Shown in pieces: positions 8,768 to 16,851 of a DNA stretch of 64,000 nucleotides. The translations under genes and the position numbers were made by a program. The stretch is from assembly GCA_002418765.1 (NCBI GenBank), contig DIET01000014.1, positions 1-64,000 of the forward strand. Direction: 5' to 3'. The first letter of the stretch is position 1. Each line of letters begins with the position of its first letter. This DNA is from Peptococcaceae bacterium UBA5767 (GTDB taxonomy: Bacteria; Bacillota; TC1; UBA5767). Below the pieces are notes generated by a model. That model made no database searches. It saw only the letters and a list, made by a program, of their open reading frames with translations, and was not told the DNA's origin.

Positions 8768-9668
8768 CTTGATGGGTTTGACATTGAAAAATCCTGTTTT
8801 GGGTGCTTCAGGAACATACGGATCAGGTTTTGAATTCTTACCATATTATGATGTATCCCTGATGGGTGGAATCATTGGTAAAGGCACAACGCTGCGAGCC
8901 AAAGTAGGTAATCCACCTGGAAGATTATTTGAAACATCGAGTGGACTGCTTAATTGCATTGGTTTGCAAAATGGTGGAGTCGATTATTTTTTGAGAGAGA
9001 TATTACCAGAGGTACGGAAAATTGACACTCATTTCTTTGCAAATATCTCTGGCAGTACCATAGAAGAATATGGTATCCTGGCCGAAAAACTTGATGTTGA
9101 TGGTGTATCTGGGCTTGAGGTTAATATTAGCTGTCCCAATGTGAAGGCTGGCGGACTGGCTTTTGGTACTATCCCAGAGGATGCTTTAGCCGTGACAAAA
9201 GAAGTAAAAAGAAAAACCAGTAAAAAGGTCATGGTTAAACTATCTCCTAATGTGACGAGTATTGTTGAGATCGCACAGGCAGTAGAAGAAGGTGGAGCAG
9301 ATGGCATCAGTCTCATCAATACATTGCTGGGCATGGCTATTGATGTGGAAAAGCAAGAACCAGTTTTAAGCAATATTTTTGGTGGCCTTTCTGGACCGGC
9401 AGTGAAGCCCATCGGATTACGGATGGTTTATGAAGTATATGAGGCTGTATCCATACCCATTGTAGGTTTGGGGGGCATTGTGAGCGTACAGGATGCCTTA
9501 GAATACATCTTGGCTGGCGCTACTGCAATTCAGCTCGGAACAGCGAATCTAATCAATCCTCTTGCTGGTTCGGTTATGATTCAGGGGTTGGAGCATTATT
9601 TGGTAGAACATCAGATTGACGATATACGAACATTGATTGGGAAAGCTCATCACAAGGAGGAAGTATGA
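8748..9668 (+). CDS. pyrD: Dihydroorotate dehydrogenase B (NAD+), catalytic subunit
   Basis: FMN enzyme that oxidises dihydroorotate to orotate. It is class 1B, as shown by the adjacent pyrK and by a cysteine (C129 in VNISCPNVK) as catalytic base. Key regions are NPVLGASGTYG near the N-terminus and GLGGIVSVQDALEYILAGA, the FMN phosphate site, near the C-terminus. The 306-residue length is normal. The start at 8748 follows AGGGAGG and gives MTNLAID; an upstream in-frame ATG at 8670 lies well inside pyrK and would add 26 atypical residues. The stop overlaps the pyrF start by 4 bases. Confidence 0.97.
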   Translation: MTNLAIDLMGLTLKNPVLGASGTYGSGFEFLPYYDVSLMGGIIGKGTTLRAKVGNPPGRLFETSSGLLNCIGLQNGGVDYFLREILPEVRKIDTHFFANISGSTIEEYGILAEKLDVDGVSGLEVNISCPNVKAGGLAFGTIPEDALAVTKEVKRKTSKKVMVKLSPNVTSIVEIAQAVEEGGADGISLINTLLGMAIDVEKQEPVLSNIFGGLSGPAVKPIGLRMVYEVYEAVSIPIVGLGGIVSVQDALEYILAGATAIQLGTANLINPLAGSVMIQGLEHYLVEHQIDDIRTLIGKAHHKEEV

Positions 9669-10384
9669 GTCAGGAGAAATTGATTGTTGCACTGGATGTT
9701 GATACGCTGGAAGAGGTTGAATATTGGGTCCATTTGCTCAAAGATCATGTAGGAATGTTCAAAGTAGGAATGCAGCTCTACAATAGTTTGGGAAGGGATG
9801 TCGTTCATCGCATCAAGGGATTAGGTGGTCATGTATTTTTAGATTTGAAGTTGCATGATATACCGAATACCGTTGCTCAGGCAACACGAGTTTTGACTTC
9901 ATTAGAGGTGGATTTGCTTAATGTACATGCCTCGGGTGGTTTTAATATGATGAGAATGGCTGCTGAAGCGGCGAGACAAGAAGCTGCTCGGTTGCAGATT
10001 CCTCGACCTTTGGTCATCGCTGTTACTGTATTGACAAGCTTATCAGATGAAGATTTACGAGAAATTGGTTATGCTGAGACTACTGACAACATGGTGGTTC
10101 GGCTGGCTAAACTGGCACAAAAGGCAGGTCTGGATGGTGTAGTATGTTCGCCTCATGAGGCAAGCATGATTCGTGAAGTATGTGGCCCTGCATTTATTAG
10201 TGTTACGCCGGGTGTCAGACCGGCAATGTCAGATGTTGGTGATCAAAAAAGAGTCATGACTCCTAGCAGAGCTATGGCGGCGGGCTCTCAGTATTTGGTA
10301 GTAGGTAGGCCGATACTCCAAGCAAAAAATCCTGTAGAGGTGGTCAAGAGTATAGTGAAAGAAATGGAGGAAGCACAGTGTTAA
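9665..10384 (+). CDS. pyrF: Orotidine 5'-phosphate decarboxylase
   Basis: Decarboxylates OMP to UMP, the last step of the de novo pathway. The catalytic Asp-Lys-Asp array is visible as FLDLKLHDIPNT (D60, K62, D65), and the phosphate-binding segment VVGRPIL lies near the C-terminus. The 239-residue barrel has the usual length of the Firmicute type. Its ATG overlaps the pyrD stop in ATGA, preceded by AAGGAGG, and its own end overlaps the GTG start of pyrE by 7 bases, so the three genes are probably translationally coupled. Confidence 0.97.
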   Translation: MSQEKLIVALDVDTLEEVEYWVHLLKDHVGMFKVGMQLYNSLGRDVVHRIKGLGGHVFLDLKLHDIPNTVAQATRVLTSLEVDLLNVHASGGFNMMRMAAEAARQEAARLQIPRPLVIAVTVLTSLSDEDLREIGYAETTDNMVVRLAKLAQKAGLDGVVCSPHEASMIREVCGPAFISVTPGVRPAMSDVGDQKRVMTPSRAMAAGSQYLVVGRPILQAKNPVEVVKSIVKEMEEAQC

Positions 10385-10956
10385 AACAAGAACAGATATT
10401 AGAGATTTTTGAGGATTCGGGAGCGCTGTTGCATGGACATTTTAGATTAACATCAGGAAGACACAGTGGGGAATACATACAATGTGCTCAGGTGCTTCAG
10501 TATCCTGAGTATACAGAAGCACTTTGTGAGCATATGGCAGAATCGTTTGTCGATGATGATGTGGATTTGGTTATTGGCCCGGCAATGGGAGGTGTTACGT
10601 TGTCTTATGAAATGGCCAGGCAACTTGGTGTTGCTAGCCTGTTTACCGAACGCGTTGACAACAAAATGTTGTTAAGACGGAATTTTTATATACCAGAAGG
10701 GGCTAGAGTATTGGTAGTTGAAGATGTGACAACGACGGGTGGTTCGATTCGGGAAGTCATTGAGTTGGTAAGAGCAGCGGGTGGGGTTGTCGTTGGAACG
10801 GCTGTTTTGGTAGACCGTACCAACGGAGAACTTGATTTAGGTGTGGATAAATCCGTGAGTGCATTAAGCTTATCTGTGCAGAGTTTTGAGCCTGACGCAT
10901 GTCCCTTGTGTCAGGAAGGATTGCCCATTGAAAAGCCTGGCTCCAGAAAAGAATAG
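10378..10956 (+). CDS. pyrE: Orotate phosphoribosyltransferase
   Basis: Joins orotate and PRPP to form OMP, the substrate of pyrF. The PRPP signature VLVVEDVTTTGGS is clear, with flexible-loop residues nearby. It has 192 residues and ends in a short CPLC-containing tail (DACPLCQEGLP) seen in a subset of PyrE proteins. The start is GTG at 10378, inside the pyrF end. No strong terminator follows: an imperfect hairpin at about 10958-10990 lacks a T run. The enzyme order in the operon (C-K-D-F-E) is close to that of Bacillus. Confidence 0.95.
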   Translation: MLKQEQILEIFEDSGALLHGHFRLTSGRHSGEYIQCAQVLQYPEYTEALCEHMAESFVDDDVDLVIGPAMGGVTLSYEMARQLGVASLFTERVDNKMLLRRNFYIPEGARVLVVEDVTTTGGSIREVIELVRAAGGVVVGTAVLVDRTNGELDLGVDKSVSALSLSVQSFEPDACPLCQEGLPIEKPGSRKE

Positions 10957-10957
10957 C

Positions 10958-10990
10958 TGTTATTGAACTTGGGTTAAGAGCTCAATAGTT
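10958..10990 (+). other. Imperfect hairpin after pyrE
   Basis: TATTGAACT (10961-10969) can pair with AGCTCAATA (10979-10987) with one A-C mismatch. There is no T tract after it, so it may be a weak terminator or a processing site, or nothing. Confidence 0.25.
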
Positions 10991-11027
10991 ATGGATTGTA
11001 CGTAATGCGTGGACTTATTGTTTTTGT

Positions 11028-11056
11028 TTGACAAGTGGGTTGGATTTTGTTACTCT
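11028..11056 (+). promoter_or_regulatory. Promoter for the ferredoxin-rhodanese pair
   Basis: A perfect -35 TTGACA (11028-11033) lies 17 bases from TACTCT (11051-11056). Transcription would begin near 11063, about 37 bases before the ATG at 11100. Confidence 0.6.
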
Positions 11057-11063
11057 TTTAAAG

Positions 11064-11080
11064 AACCCATAGGGGGTATT
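11064..11080 (+). promoter_or_regulatory. Candidate CsoR/CstR-type operator
   Basis: AACCCATAGGGGGTATT is an imperfect dyad with ACCC and GGGT arms around an AT-containing centre, resembling the C-tract/G-tract dyads bound by CsoR-family repressors. It sits at the predicted transcription start. The downstream rhodanese fits a persulfide-type (CstR) regulon. No CsoR-family gene is in the window, so this is an inference. Confidence 0.35.
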
Positions 11081-11099
11081 AGGAAAGGAGTGATGAATC

Positions 11100-11285
11100 A
11101 TGAGCATAGCTATAGTAAATCAGCGTTGTCCCCAAAATCATCCGTGTCCCTCAGTACATTACTGTCCTACTGGAGCCATCAAGCAATCTGGGTATGCAGC
11201 ACCTACCATTGATGAGGGAAAATGCATCAACTGTGGACGCTGCTTGATGATGTGTCCATATGGTGCCTTTCAAATTGATTCTTAG
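11100..11285 (+). CDS. Small 4Fe-4S ferredoxin-like protein
   Basis: A 61-residue cytosolic electron carrier or cluster protein. Seven cysteines are visible: C10, C16 and C22 in a widely spaced first motif (C-x5-C-x5-CP), and C42, C45, C48 and C52 in a standard C-x2-C-x2-C-x3-CP motif. C42, C45, C48 and C22 can hold one normal 4Fe-4S cluster. C10, C16 and C52 are left for an incomplete or unusual second site, with H14 or H20 as possible fourth ligands. The start at 11100 follows GGAAAGGAG. It is followed 9 bases later by the rhodanese gene, so the pair is one small operon. The partner protein is unknown. Confidence 0.8.
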   Translation: MSIAIVNQRCPQNHPCPSVHYCPTGAIKQSGYAAPTIDEGKCINCGRCLMMCPYGAFQIDS

Positions 11286-11294
11286 GAGAAGACA

Positions 11295-11651
11295 ATGGAT
11301 TATCTTTGGATTATTTTATTCTTGTATTTGGCTGGTAAACTTGGTCAGCTTTATCATTATAGAAATATAAGAAAAATTGATAAGACAGAATTGCTTCAAC
11401 GTATGAAGGATAAGAGAACAATCATTCTTGACGTGCGTACCAATGAAGAATACACCAAGAAGAAAATTCCTCATAGTATTCTTATGCCTATTCAACGTCT
11501 AAGAAAAGATATCGCAAAGAAAATTCCAGATAAAACGATGGACATCGTAGTCTATTGTCACAGTGGATCAAGAAGTAAAAGGGCGGCCCGAATTCTATAT
11601 GATATGGGTTATCGGAACATCAAAAATTTTGGAAAATTAGAGAAATGGTGA
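11295..11651 (+). CDS. Membrane-anchored rhodanese-domain protein
   Basis: Single-domain sulfurtransferase-like protein of 118 residues. A hydrophobic N-terminal segment (about residues 3-16) probably anchors it in the membrane. The rhodanese domain follows, with the active-site cysteine C88 in the loop YCHSGSRS, which forms a persulfide in the family, and the early LDVRTNEEY motif. It lies directly after the small ferredoxin gene, suggesting a joint role in sulfur or persulfide handling. A terminator hairpin follows its stop at once. The actual donor and acceptor are not known. Confidence 0.87.
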   Translation: MDYLWIILFLYLAGKLGQLYHYRNIRKIDKTELLQRMKDKRTIILDVRTNEEYTKKKIPHSILMPIQRLRKDIAKKIPDKTMDIVVYCHSGSRSKRAARILYDMGYRNIKNFGKLEKW

Positions 11652-11652
11652 G

Positions 11653-11681
11653 GAGAATTCGGAATGGGAATTCTCTTTTCT
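11653..11681 (+). terminator. Rho-independent terminator after the rhodanese gene
   Basis: An 8-bp perfect stem, GAGAATTC (11653-11660) with GAATTCTC (11668-11675), is followed by TTTTCTT. Confidence 0.85.
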
Positions 11682-11745
11682 TATGAGATGCAATCCTTTA
11701 TGATGTAGGTATCCAATGTGATGTTTTGGCGGACAGGAGGCATGC

Positions 11746-12897
11746 ATGAAAAGAATACTCCAGTATATACTGCACTGGGTTGTTAATCGAATCATACTGT
11801 TTCGTGAGGATATTGAATTTCAGATGAATGACTTAGATCAAGAGTTAGGTCCCTTCTTTTTTATTGGCAATCATGTTACCAATTGGGATCCTTTCTTTAT
11901 CAATGTTCCTATCAAGGAACCAATTAGTTTTGTATGTTCAGATCGTTTTTTTAAGATTTGGCCACTGGGCCCTTTGCTTCGATTGGTTGACGCCGTTCCT
12001 AAGACAAAAAATAAGTCGGATATGGGCACAATAAGAAAATTGCTTGCTCGCAAAAATGATGGTAAGCATATTGGCGTTTTTCCAGAAGGACGCAGAAGTT
12101 GGGATGGGACAACTGAACCACTTTATTATGCAACAGCCAAACTGATAAAACTTCTGAAAATGCCAGTGGTTGCCGTAGAAATACACGGAGGCAATTTGGC
12201 ATATCCTCGTTGGGCACGTAGGCGTCGCAAGGGGAAAATAAAACTGACTTATCGATATATACTTACCGTTGAGCAAATCGAAATGTACAGCATGGATGAA
12301 TTATTTGGAACCATGAGATCGGCACTATTGCATCAAGAAGAGATAGTTCAATCGCAAGAAAATTATCACTACAAAGGTCCCAAACGAGCAGAGCATTTGG
12401 AAAAATTATTTTTTGCGTGTCCATCCTGCCAGAAATTTGATACATTGACATCTAAGCAACATTCACTCTATTGTGATCATTGTGGCTATCAGGTTTATTA
12501 TAATGATCAAACGTTGCTATTGGACACAAGGGGCATAAAAGCTATATATGGCACTGTATCGCAATGGAATCATTGGCAGAAAGAATATTTGGCTAATCAC
12601 ATTGAAGAGTGTCTAAGCCAAGGAATATTTGAAAAGTCCGTTTTGGTCAAGACTTTTAATAAGGAGAGAAAACTACTGCGAAAAGAAAAGTCGAAAATAG
12701 TGTTAACTTCGGGGGGGATTATGCTTGAAACAGATTATTTTCCTATTCACACTATTTCGGGTGAGAATGTCCAAAGCAATGATATATTGGAATTTTATGT
12801 TGATGAGGATACATTGAAGCAGATTCGTTTTTTAGGTCGAATCGAATCATCTTATAAATGGATTCAAGCCATATCACTGATAAAGAAAGGAATATAA
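11746..12897 (+). CDS. PlsC-family acyltransferase with C-terminal zinc ribbon
   Basis: Probable 1-acyl-glycerol-3-phosphate acyltransferase-type enzyme of phospholipid synthesis, acting at the membrane face. The catalytic H-x4-D motif is NHVTNWD (H43, D48), and the substrate-binding block is FPEGRRSWDG (about residues 112-121). The PlsC domain ends near residue 200. The remaining part is unusual: a four-cysteine zinc ribbon, CPSC...CDHC (about residues 225-248), then about 130 residues I do not recognise. The total of 383 residues is much longer than typical PlsC (about 200-250). It runs into the GltS-type gene 2 bases later. The acyl acceptor is uncertain. Confidence 0.8.
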   Translation: MKRILQYILHWVVNRIILFREDIEFQMNDLDQELGPFFFIGNHVTNWDPFFINVPIKEPISFVCSDRFFKIWPLGPLLRLVDAVPKTKNKSDMGTIRKLLARKNDGKHIGVFPEGRRSWDGTTEPLYYATAKLIKLLKMPVVAVEIHGGNLAYPRWARRRRKGKIKLTYRYILTVEQIEMYSMDELFGTMRSALLHQEEIVQSQENYHYKGPKRAEHLEKLFFACPSCQKFDTLTSKQHSLYCDHCGYQVYYNDQTLLLDTRGIKAIYGTVSQWNHWQKEYLANHIEECLSQGIFEKSVLVKTFNKERKLLRKEKSKIVLTSGGIMLETDYFPIHTISGENVQSNDILEFYVDEDTLKQIRFLGRIESSYKWIQAISLIKKGI

Positions 12898-12899
12898 AA

Positions 12900-14294
12900 A
12901 TGGGAAACGGTTGGAGTTTAGTTTTGTATTTTAGTTATTTGTCTTTATTTATTTTCATTGCCAACATCATCAACCGCAAAATTGGCTTTTTAAAAAAATT
13001 AATCATTCCTACTTCCATCATTGCAGGCTTTGTCGGACTGATTCTAGGAACAGAAGTATTGAATGTGATTCCTATGGAAACCGATGTTTTGGGTGTCATT
13101 GTATATCATCTTATGGCCATTGGTTTCATTGCTATGTCTTTAAAATCCAGAAATAGAAAGCGAACTAGAAACATTGTCAGCTCGGGTATTTATATCGTCA
13201 GTACTTATCTGGTGCAGGGGATCATTGGTTTTATTTTAGGTTTGATACTGATCAATACAGCTTTTCCGGATCTGTTTGTCGGGTTTGGACTCTTACTCCC
13301 GTTGTCCTACGGTCAAGGACCAGGGCAGGCTTATTCCATTGGGTCACAATGGGAATCGCTTGGATTTATTGGAGGAGGAAATATCGGTTTGACCATGGCT
13401 ACATTCGGTTTCCTTTGGGCCTCCGTGATTGGTATACCGTTTATGAATATTTTGGTGCGCAGAAAAAGAGTGAGGTCTCACGACACCAATGTTTTAAAGG
13501 ATCATGATTTGATCGTTGAAGTGGATGCTCCAATGGAGATTTCTTTAAGTGAAACTCTTGATCGTGTTACCTATCAACTGTTCTTGATTGGTCTGGTATA
13601 CTTGTTAACCTATCTAACGTTGGTCGGATTGACAAAGTTATTATTGCCGTTGGGTACTTTTGGGGCAACATTTTCTACTTTGTTGTGGGGTTTTCACTTC
13701 AATATTGGGAGTATTTATGGCATTATTACAAGAATAATCATAGAAAAATGTCAGGAGAAGGGAATTATCAAAGGAGAAGTAGCCAACAATTATCTTTTGC
13801 AAAGAATATCTGGTACTACATTTGATTATATGATTACAGCATCGATTGCAGCCATTTCCATTTATACTTTCCGTGAATATTTTGTCCCTGTGATGCTTTT
13901 GTCTACTGTGGGTGGGGTGGCAACCATTGCTTACACTGTCTTCATGTTAAAACGCGTTTTTAAGGAAAATGTTCTCGAAAACATCGTAGCATTTTATGGC
14001 ATGCAGACGGGAACTGTGTCAACCGGAATGGCTTTATTAAAAGGGGTAGATCCTCATTTTGATACTGATGCTGCTGAAAATCTTGTTCTTGGTAGTGCGG
14101 TAGCCATTATTGTCGGGGCACCGTTGATGGTCATTCTCAACATACCAATCATGGGTTATGTAACCAATCAACCAATCTATTATGCGTACACATTGGCATT
14201 ATTTTTGGGATATTTGTTATTTTTGTATGTTTTACTCTATAAAAATGTCACTAGAGGAGAGAAAAGTAAACGTGTCAAGAACGTGCGTATGTGA
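12900..14294 (+). CDS. Sodium/glutamate symporter family (GltS-type) transporter
   Basis: Integral membrane carrier related to GltS, which takes up glutamate with sodium. About ten hydrophobic segments are visible. Family-like glycine-rich stretches include GQGPGQAYSIGSQWE in the first half and GMQTGTVSTGMALLKG in the second, each before a hydrophobic helix, matching the two inverted repeats of the fold. The start at 12900 (MGNGWSLVLY) follows AAAGGA. The ORF could also begin at 12858, but that overlaps the acyltransferase gene and is not hydrophobic. At 464 residues it is longer than E. coli GltS (about 400). The true substrate is not certain. Confidence 0.8.
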   Translation: MGNGWSLVLYFSYLSLFIFIANIINRKIGFLKKLIIPTSIIAGFVGLILGTEVLNVIPMETDVLGVIVYHLMAIGFIAMSLKSRNRKRTRNIVSSGIYIVSTYLVQGIIGFILGLILINTAFPDLFVGFGLLLPLSYGQGPGQAYSIGSQWESLGFIGGGNIGLTMATFGFLWASVIGIPFMNILVRRKRVRSHDTNVLKDHDLIVEVDAPMEISLSETLDRVTYQLFLIGLVYLLTYLTLVGLTKLLLPLGTFGATFSTLLWGFHFNIGSIYGIITRIIIEKCQEKGIIKGEVANNYLLQRISGTTFDYMITASIAAISIYTFREYFVPVMLLSTVGGVATIAYTVFMLKRVFKENVLENIVAFYGMQTGTVSTGMALLKGVDPHFDTDAAENLVLGSAVAIIVGAPLMVILNIPIMGYVTNQPIYYAYTLALFLGYLLFLYVLLYKNVTRGEKSKRVKNVRM

Positions 14295-14399
14295 AATTTA
14301 TTGTCTTTATTATTTTATTGACAGTCATAAACAGTGAAATTTCATACAATATCCAGTATAGTAAATGCAGGGCCAAAAACTCATTTTATGAGAGGACAG

Positions 14400-15074
14400 A
14401 TGATGAAATTTTTGCTTGAAGTATTATTGATCTATAGGGAACGTTGGAGATTCTTTCTGGAGTTATTTGTTGATCACATTATTTTGACAGGAATTTCGGT
14501 GTCAATCATTTTTGTATTGGGACTCAGCATTGGAATAGTGATTACACGTAGTAAAAAAATGGCTGAGCTCGTGATGTCCATTAATAATTTTCTCTATACG
14601 ATACCCTCTATTGCTCTTTTTGGATTCTTGGTAGCTGTTTCAGGAATAGGGAACAAAAGTGCTATCATTGCGCTGGTCGTGTATGGGGTTTTGCCAATTA
14701 TTAAGAATACATACACTGGCATTATGGAAGTGGATGAGCAAATTATTGAATCCGCTGTTGGTATGGGTACCACAAAGTGGCAGTTGCTATATCGGGTTCA
14801 GTTGCCATTGGCTATGCCCATTATTATGACAGGAGTAAGAACTATGGTTATCATGACGATTGCTCTCGCTGGAATTGCCAGTTTTATTGGTGCCGGCGGG
14901 CTGGGAGTTGCTATTTGGAGAGGTATCACGACCAATTACCCTGCAATGACCATAGCAGGGAGCCTTTTGGTGGCATTGCTCGCTATCAGCGTTGATTTGT
15001 TTTTAGGAAAGATTGAGAGCAAATTACACCGGAAAGTTTTGGGTAAGGATGATCAGGAAAGGAGTTTGGTATGA
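14400..15074 (+). CDS. Osmoprotectant-type (OpuB/OpuC-like) ABC transporter permease
   Basis: Membrane channel subunit of an ABC importer for glycine betaine, choline, carnitine or similar compounds. It contains the permease signature around ESAVGMGTTKWQLLYRVQLPLAMPI's first half (near residue 120), including the EAA-type loop that contacts the ATPase, and five to six membrane segments. The start at 14400 (MMKFLLEV) has AGAGGAC upstream; the ORF extends to an ATG at 14334 without a ribosome-binding site. The end overlaps the next gene by 4 bases. Order is permease, binding protein, ATPase, with only one permease gene where many Opu systems have two, so it may act as a homodimer. Confidence 0.88.
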   Translation: MMKFLLEVLLIYRERWRFFLELFVDHIILTGISVSIIFVLGLSIGIVITRSKKMAELVMSINNFLYTIPSIALFGFLVAVSGIGNKSAIIALVVYGVLPIIKNTYTGIMEVDEQIIESAVGMGTTKWQLLYRVQLPLAMPIIMTGVRTMVIMTIALAGIASFIGAGGLGVAIWRGITTNYPAMTIAGSLLVALLAISVDLFLGKIESKLHRKVLGKDDQERSLV

Positions 15075-15964
15075 TTAAGAGGGGTTTTAGAAATGTTGGG
15101 TTGATCGTTATTTTGCTTCTTCTTCTTTTTTTCTCCGCCTGTAGTCAGAATAATGATACAGTGGTAATTGCTTCGAAACCGATGACAGAGCAGTACATTT
15201 TGGTAGAAATGCTGACTCAATTGATTGAAGACAATACGGATATTGCTGTCGAACAAAAGATGGGGATAGGGGGAGGCACATCCAATATTCATCCAGGTAT
15301 GCTATCTGGTGAAATTGATTTGTACCCTGAATATACGGGAACCGGTTGGCTGTTTGTTTTAAAAGAGGATTTGATTAATGATCCGCAAGAGCTTTACCAG
15401 GCTGTGAAAAATCGGTACTTGGAAGAATATAATATTGTTTGGTCTGCGTTGTATGGATTTAATGATACCTTTGGCTTGGCTGTAAAAAGAGAATTGGCTG
15501 ATCAGCTTGGACTGGTTACCTATAGTGATTTGGCAGCGGCAAGTACGCAGCTTTCTTTTGGGGCAGAGTATGATTTCTATGAACGTGAAGATGGATATCC
15601 AGGATTGCAAGAAACCTATGGGTTTGACTTTTCGGATACGGTTGAAATGGACATAGGATTGAAGTATGATGCGATTGGTTCTGATCAGGTCGATGTCATC
15701 AATATTTTTTCTACGGATGGTCGATTGAAAGAATACAATTTGGTGGTTTTGGAAGATGATTTAAATTTCTTTCCCAGTTATTACGCAGCGACACTGATAC
15801 GGTCGGAGACATTGGATAAGTATCCGGAATTGGAAGGGGTTTTATCCATGATGGATGGACTTATTAGCAATGATGAAATGACAGAGATGAATTATTTGGT
15901 GGAAATTGAAAAAATGGATCCGAAAGAGGTAGCCAAGGAGTTCTTGCTAAGCAAAGGATACTAA
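15071..15964 (+). CDS. Osmoprotectant-type ABC transporter substrate-binding lipoprotein
   Basis: Extracellular receptor anchored by a lipid at C24: a basic start and long hydrophobic run (residues 11-21) end in the lipobox FSAC. The mature part is an OpuAC/OpuBC-like periplasmic-binding fold: VVIASKPMTEQYIL near the N-terminus and GEIDLYPEYTGTGW near residue 80 are typical of the glycine betaine/choline family. It has 297 residues. The ATG overlaps the permease stop (ATGA). The ligand could be betaine, choline, carnitine or another quaternary amine; the binding-box residues were not resolved. lspA in this window would process the signal peptide. Confidence 0.9.
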   Translation: MIKRGFRNVGLIVILLLLLFFSACSQNNDTVVIASKPMTEQYILVEMLTQLIEDNTDIAVEQKMGIGGGTSNIHPGMLSGEIDLYPEYTGTGWLFVLKEDLINDPQELYQAVKNRYLEEYNIVWSALYGFNDTFGLAVKRELADQLGLVTYSDLAAASTQLSFGAEYDFYEREDGYPGLQETYGFDFSDTVEMDIGLKYDAIGSDQVDVINIFSTDGRLKEYNLVVLEDDLNFFPSYYAATLIRSETLDKYPELEGVLSMMDGLISNDEMTEMNYLVEIEKMDPKEVAKEFLLSKGY

Positions 15965-15966
15965 CC

Positions 15967-16806
15967 ATGGCCATCATTGAAATAAAGGATGTTGTTAAAG
16001 CATATATACCGGGGGAAACGGTGATTGATCATATTGATCTTGATATTGAATTGGGAGAATTTGTTGTTTTGTTGGGCTCTTCTGGTTGTGGAAAAACAAC
16101 ATTATTAAAATTGATCAATAAATTGATCGATTTTGAGCATGGGACCATTTCAGTAAAAGGTAAGGATATCAACGATTGGGACACGATAGCACTTCGGCGA
16201 AGCATTGGTTATGTGATTCAGCAAATTGGTCTTTTGCCGCATTTGACGATTGAAGACAATATTACCTATGTTTTGTCTCTAGAGAAAAAATCAGTGCAAG
16301 AGAAAAAGGTTAGGGCGAGGGAACTGATTGATCTCTTGGGTTTTGATGAGAGTTTCCTAAAGAGATATCCACGTGAATTAAGTGGAGGTCAAAGACAAAG
16401 GATTGGCGTTGCCAGAGCACTGGCTGCCAATCCCGATATTATCTTGATGGATGAACCATTTGGTGCTGTGGATGAAATCGCCAGGAATGCATTGCAGGAT
16501 GAACTTATTTCTCTTCATCAGCAACTCAAAAAAACCATCATTTTTGTTACCCATGATATTGCAGAAGCATTGAAACTGGGTACCAAAATCGTTTTGTTGC
16601 GGGATGGGAAAATTGAACAGCAAGGAACCAAGGAATCATTGATTTTTGAGCCAAAAACACCATTTGTAGAAGAGTTTTTTGGTATCAAGGGTTTTACATC
16701 AATTCTAGATGAAAGAATCATGAGCAACGTCTATCAACAGGTTCTGTGTGGTTCGATGACATTGAAGGATCTTTATACTGCATTACATGTAGAACCTGAA
16801 TGTTGA
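15967..16806 (+). CDS. Osmoprotectant-type ABC transporter ATP-binding protein
   Basis: Cytosolic ATPase that drives the importer formed with the two preceding genes. Walker A is GSSGCGKTT (residues 37-45), the signature is LSGGQRQR (about 138-145), and Walker B is IILMDEPFGAVD (about 158-169). A switch histidine lies in FVTHD. The protein ends at 279 residues and lacks the paired CBS domains that sense ionic strength in many OpuA/OpuC ATPases, so osmotic control, if any, must act otherwise. It starts 2 bases after the binding-protein gene. A strong terminator follows. Confidence 0.92.
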   Translation: MAIIEIKDVVKAYIPGETVIDHIDLDIELGEFVVLLGSSGCGKTTLLKLINKLIDFEHGTISVKGKDINDWDTIALRRSIGYVIQQIGLLPHLTIEDNITYVLSLEKKSVQEKKVRARELIDLLGFDESFLKRYPRELSGGQRQRIGVARALAANPDIILMDEPFGAVDEIARNALQDELISLHQQLKKTIIFVTHDIAEALKLGTKIVLLRDGKIEQQGTKESLIFEPKTPFVEEFFGIKGFTSILDERIMSNVYQQVLCGSMTLKDLYTALHVEPEC

Positions 16807-16814
16807 AGTTCAGG

Positions 16815-16851
16815 AGCAGAAGCCGTTGATGTTGGTTTCTGCTATTTTTTT
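16815..16851 (+). terminator. Rho-independent terminator after the ABC operon
   Basis: AGCAGAAGCC (16815-16824) pairs with GGTTTCTGCT (16834-16843; one G-T pair), followed by ATTTTTTT. It overlaps the last bases of the convergent membrane-protein gene and has an A run on the other side, so it may stop both strands. Confidence 0.9.

Noticed and set aside
14318..14350. TTGACA ... TACAAT promoter before the ABC permease gene
   Set aside because: The spacing of 21 bases is too long for a sigma-A promoter, and no better -10 was seen.
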